The notes under the pieces are model-generated. The model was given only the letters and a program-made list of their open reading frames with translations. It searched no databases and had not been told where the DNA came from. Shown here in pieces: positions 30,778 to 32,106 of a stretch of DNA of 32,106 nt. Location: contig PLFB01000115.1 in assembly GCA_003137135.1 (NCBI GenBank), positions 25,848 through 57,953 of the forward strand, written 5' to 3'. Each line of letters begins with the position of its first letter. Positions within the stretch are counted from its first letter, which is position 1. Origin of the DNA: Acetobacteraceae bacterium. GTDB taxonomy: Bacteria > Pseudomonadota > Alphaproteobacteria > Acetobacterales > Acetobacteraceae. A program made the position numbers and the translations under genes.

Positions 30778-32007
30778 ATGAGTTTCGAACCATCGGAAAA
30801 GGTCAAGAAACTGCTGGGCCGCGTCGCGGAATTCATGGACGCCTATGTGTACCCCGCCGAAGCGGTTTTTGAGGAACAGCTCGCCGCGGCGAAAAACCGT
30901 TACAAATACCCGCCCATCATGGTCGAATTGCGCGCCCGCGCCAAGGCCGAAGGGCTGTGGAATTTCGCATTGCCCGAACGGCTCTCCGGTCTCGGCCTTT
31001 CGCTGTCCGAATTCGCGCCGATTTCCGAACTTTTGCAGCGCTCCGAACTCGGCGCCGAAGCCTGCAACTGCTATCCCGGCACCATCGGCAACATCCTGCT
31101 CCTGGACAGCTTTGCGGGCGAGGACGTCAAACAGCAATTCATGTGGCCGATGATCGAAGGCAAAATCCGCTCCTGCATCAGCATCACCGAAGCGGACGTG
31201 CCGTCATCGGACCCGACGCAACTGAAATTCCCGATCCGCCGGGACGGCGGCGACTACGTCCTGACCGGCAAAAAAGTCTGGGCCACCGCCTCCCTGCAGG
31301 AAGAATGCGAATTGCTGCTCGTGTTCGGCGTCACCGACCCGAACGCCGAGCGCCACGCCCGCCACTCCCTCGTCGCCGTGCCGCGCTCCGCCCCCGGCGT
31401 TTCGTTCGGCCGCATCGAAACGGTGTTCGGCTACGACCATGCGCCCTACGTCCATAACGAATTGTTTTTCGACAATGTGCGCGTGCCTTCCAGCAACATC
31501 ATCGGCAAGGAGGGCGCGGGTTTCGCGATGATCCAGCACGGGCTTGGCTTCAGCCGCATCCAGCTCGGCATGCACTCGATCGGCAGCGCCGAGCGCGCGG
31601 TGGCGCTGATGTGCCAGTGGTGCGACGAGCGCATCATCGGCGGCAAACCGCTCTCGGACCGCGGCGTGGTGCTGGACGCCATCGCGCGCTCGCGCATCGA
31701 AATCGACCAGGCCAGGCAGATGCTGCTGAAAACCGCCTACATCGTGGAAACCCACGGCACCAAGGCCGCGCGCAGCGAAATCGCCCAGTGCAAGGTGCTG
31801 GCGCCCAATATGGCGCTCGCGGTGCTGGACCGGGCGATCCAGTTTCACGGCGGCGCAGGCGTTTCGCAGCACACCCCGCTGGCCGCGATGTGGGCCTACC
31901 AGCGCGTGGTCCGCATCGGCGAAGGCGCCGACGAAGTGCACCGCGAGACGGTCGCGAAACTGGAATTGTCGCGCCAGCGCGAAGCCAGGGCGAAGGCGGC
32001 GGGTTAG
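30778..32007 (+). CDS. Acyl-CoA dehydrogenase, ACAD10/11-like
   Basis: The 409-residue protein differs from the other two ACADs in the window. The C-terminal RVVRIGEGADEVHRETVAKL is the mark of the ACAD10/11-like group (usually R-I-x-D-G-P-D-E-V-H); E382 stands at the medium-chain catalytic position. Other landmarks are ALPERLSGLGLSLSEFAPIS, CISITEADVPSSD, YVLTGKKVWATAS, VFGYDHAPYVHNELFFDNVR and FHGGAGVSQHTPLA. In mammalian ACAD10/11 and the bacterial lva system, such enzymes go with an APH-type kinase to process 4-hydroxyacyl-CoAs through a phosphorylated intermediate; kinases of that type are at 13476 and 19050 here. AGGAG lies upstream of the ATG. Confidence 0.92.
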   Translation: MSFEPSEKVKKLLGRVAEFMDAYVYPAEAVFEEQLAAAKNRYKYPPIMVELRARAKAEGLWNFALPERLSGLGLSLSEFAPISELLQRSELGAEACNCYPGTIGNILLLDSFAGEDVKQQFMWPMIEGKIRSCISITEADVPSSDPTQLKFPIRRDGGDYVLTGKKVWATASLQEECELLLVFGVTDPNAERHARHSLVAVPRSAPGVSFGRIETVFGYDHAPYVHNELFFDNVRVPSSNIIGKEGAGFAMIQHGLGFSRIQLGMHSIGSAERAVALMCQWCDERIIGGKPLSDRGVVLDAIARSRIEIDQARQMLLKTAYIVETHGTKAARSEIAQCKVLAPNMALAVLDRAIQFHGGAGVSQHTPLAAMWAYQRVVRIGEGADEVHRETVAKLELSRQREARAKAAG

Positions 32008-32027
32008 GGCGTGGTCGATTTAACTGA

Positions 32028-32106
32028 AGCAAGACTGCAAGAAAGCAGTTACTTTTTCTGAAAAAAAGTAACCAAAAAACTTTTGATTCTTACGTGCGGG
32101 GGAAAT
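32028..32106. repeat. Palindromic terminator repeat, cut by the window end
   Basis: The left arm AAGCAGTTACTTTTTCTGAA, AAAAAGTAACCAAAAAACTTT is complete and the core begins TGATTCTTACGTGCGGGGG. It follows the ACAD gene by about 20 bp and presumably terminates it. Confidence 0.78.

Noticed and set aside
1-32106. CRISPR array suggested by the recurring palindromic units
   Set aside because: The copies are kilobases apart, vary in length and lie at gene ends; there is no regular spacer arrangement and no cas gene.

Overview
The window is GC-rich (roughly 60-65% by eye), strongly coding chromosomal DNA from a proteobacterium, most likely an alphaproteobacterium; Rhodospirillales/Acetobacteraceae is a guess from codon use, gene content and the style of the intergenic repeats. 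I see no tRNA, rRNA, CRISPR, transposase or phage gene.

Layout. 85-2420 (+): an uncharacterised membrane protein followed by a patatin-like phospholipase. 2556-4596: a LysR regulator divergent from serine acetyltransferase (cysE). 4691-8111: a CrtC/AttH-like protein (-), a tiny membrane protein, an atypical extended SDR and a TetR-type regulator (+). 8258-12025 (-): a tight five-gene operon with a phytoene-desaturase-like FAD oxidoreductase, a lone cytochrome oxidase subunit III/subunit IV pair and two polytopic membrane proteins. 12310-32007: a CoA-dependent catabolic region with two APH-fold kinases, three more CrtC/AttH-like paralogues, an enoyl-CoA hydratase-fold protein, a VOC protein, an SDR, three acyl-CoA dehydrogenases (ACADs), an alpha-methylacyl-CoA racemase, a double-length CaiB/BaiF protein, an acyl-CoA synthetase, and NTF2-like and DUF1330 proteins.

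How it may work together (inference). The synthetase or the CoA transferase would activate a carboxylic acid; the racemase points to a 2-methyl-branched intermediate; the ACADs, hydratase-fold protein and SDR would carry out beta-oxidation-type steps. An APH-type kinase together with an ACAD10/11-like dehydrogenase recalls 4-hydroxyacyl-CoA catabolism through a phosphoryl intermediate. The CrtC-like proteins could hydrate or bind a hydrophobic isoprenoid-like or alicyclic substrate. Several enzymes lack canonical catalytic residues, so the real chemistry may differ.

Two non-coding systems run through the window. First, a 14-bp dyad, consensus GTAAGCATGCTTAC, occurs in at least nine intergenic promoter regions and appears to tie the catabolic genes into one regulon. 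Second, about ten copies of a palindromic repeat with arms containing AGTTACTTTTTT/AAAAAAGTAACT and a copy-specific central hairpin lie at gene ends, especially convergent ones. They look like bidirectional terminators and supply the stop codons of four genes. Smaller points are a decayed Rieske ferredoxin remnant at 17091-17230 and an unrecognised 57-residue gene at 21525-21698.
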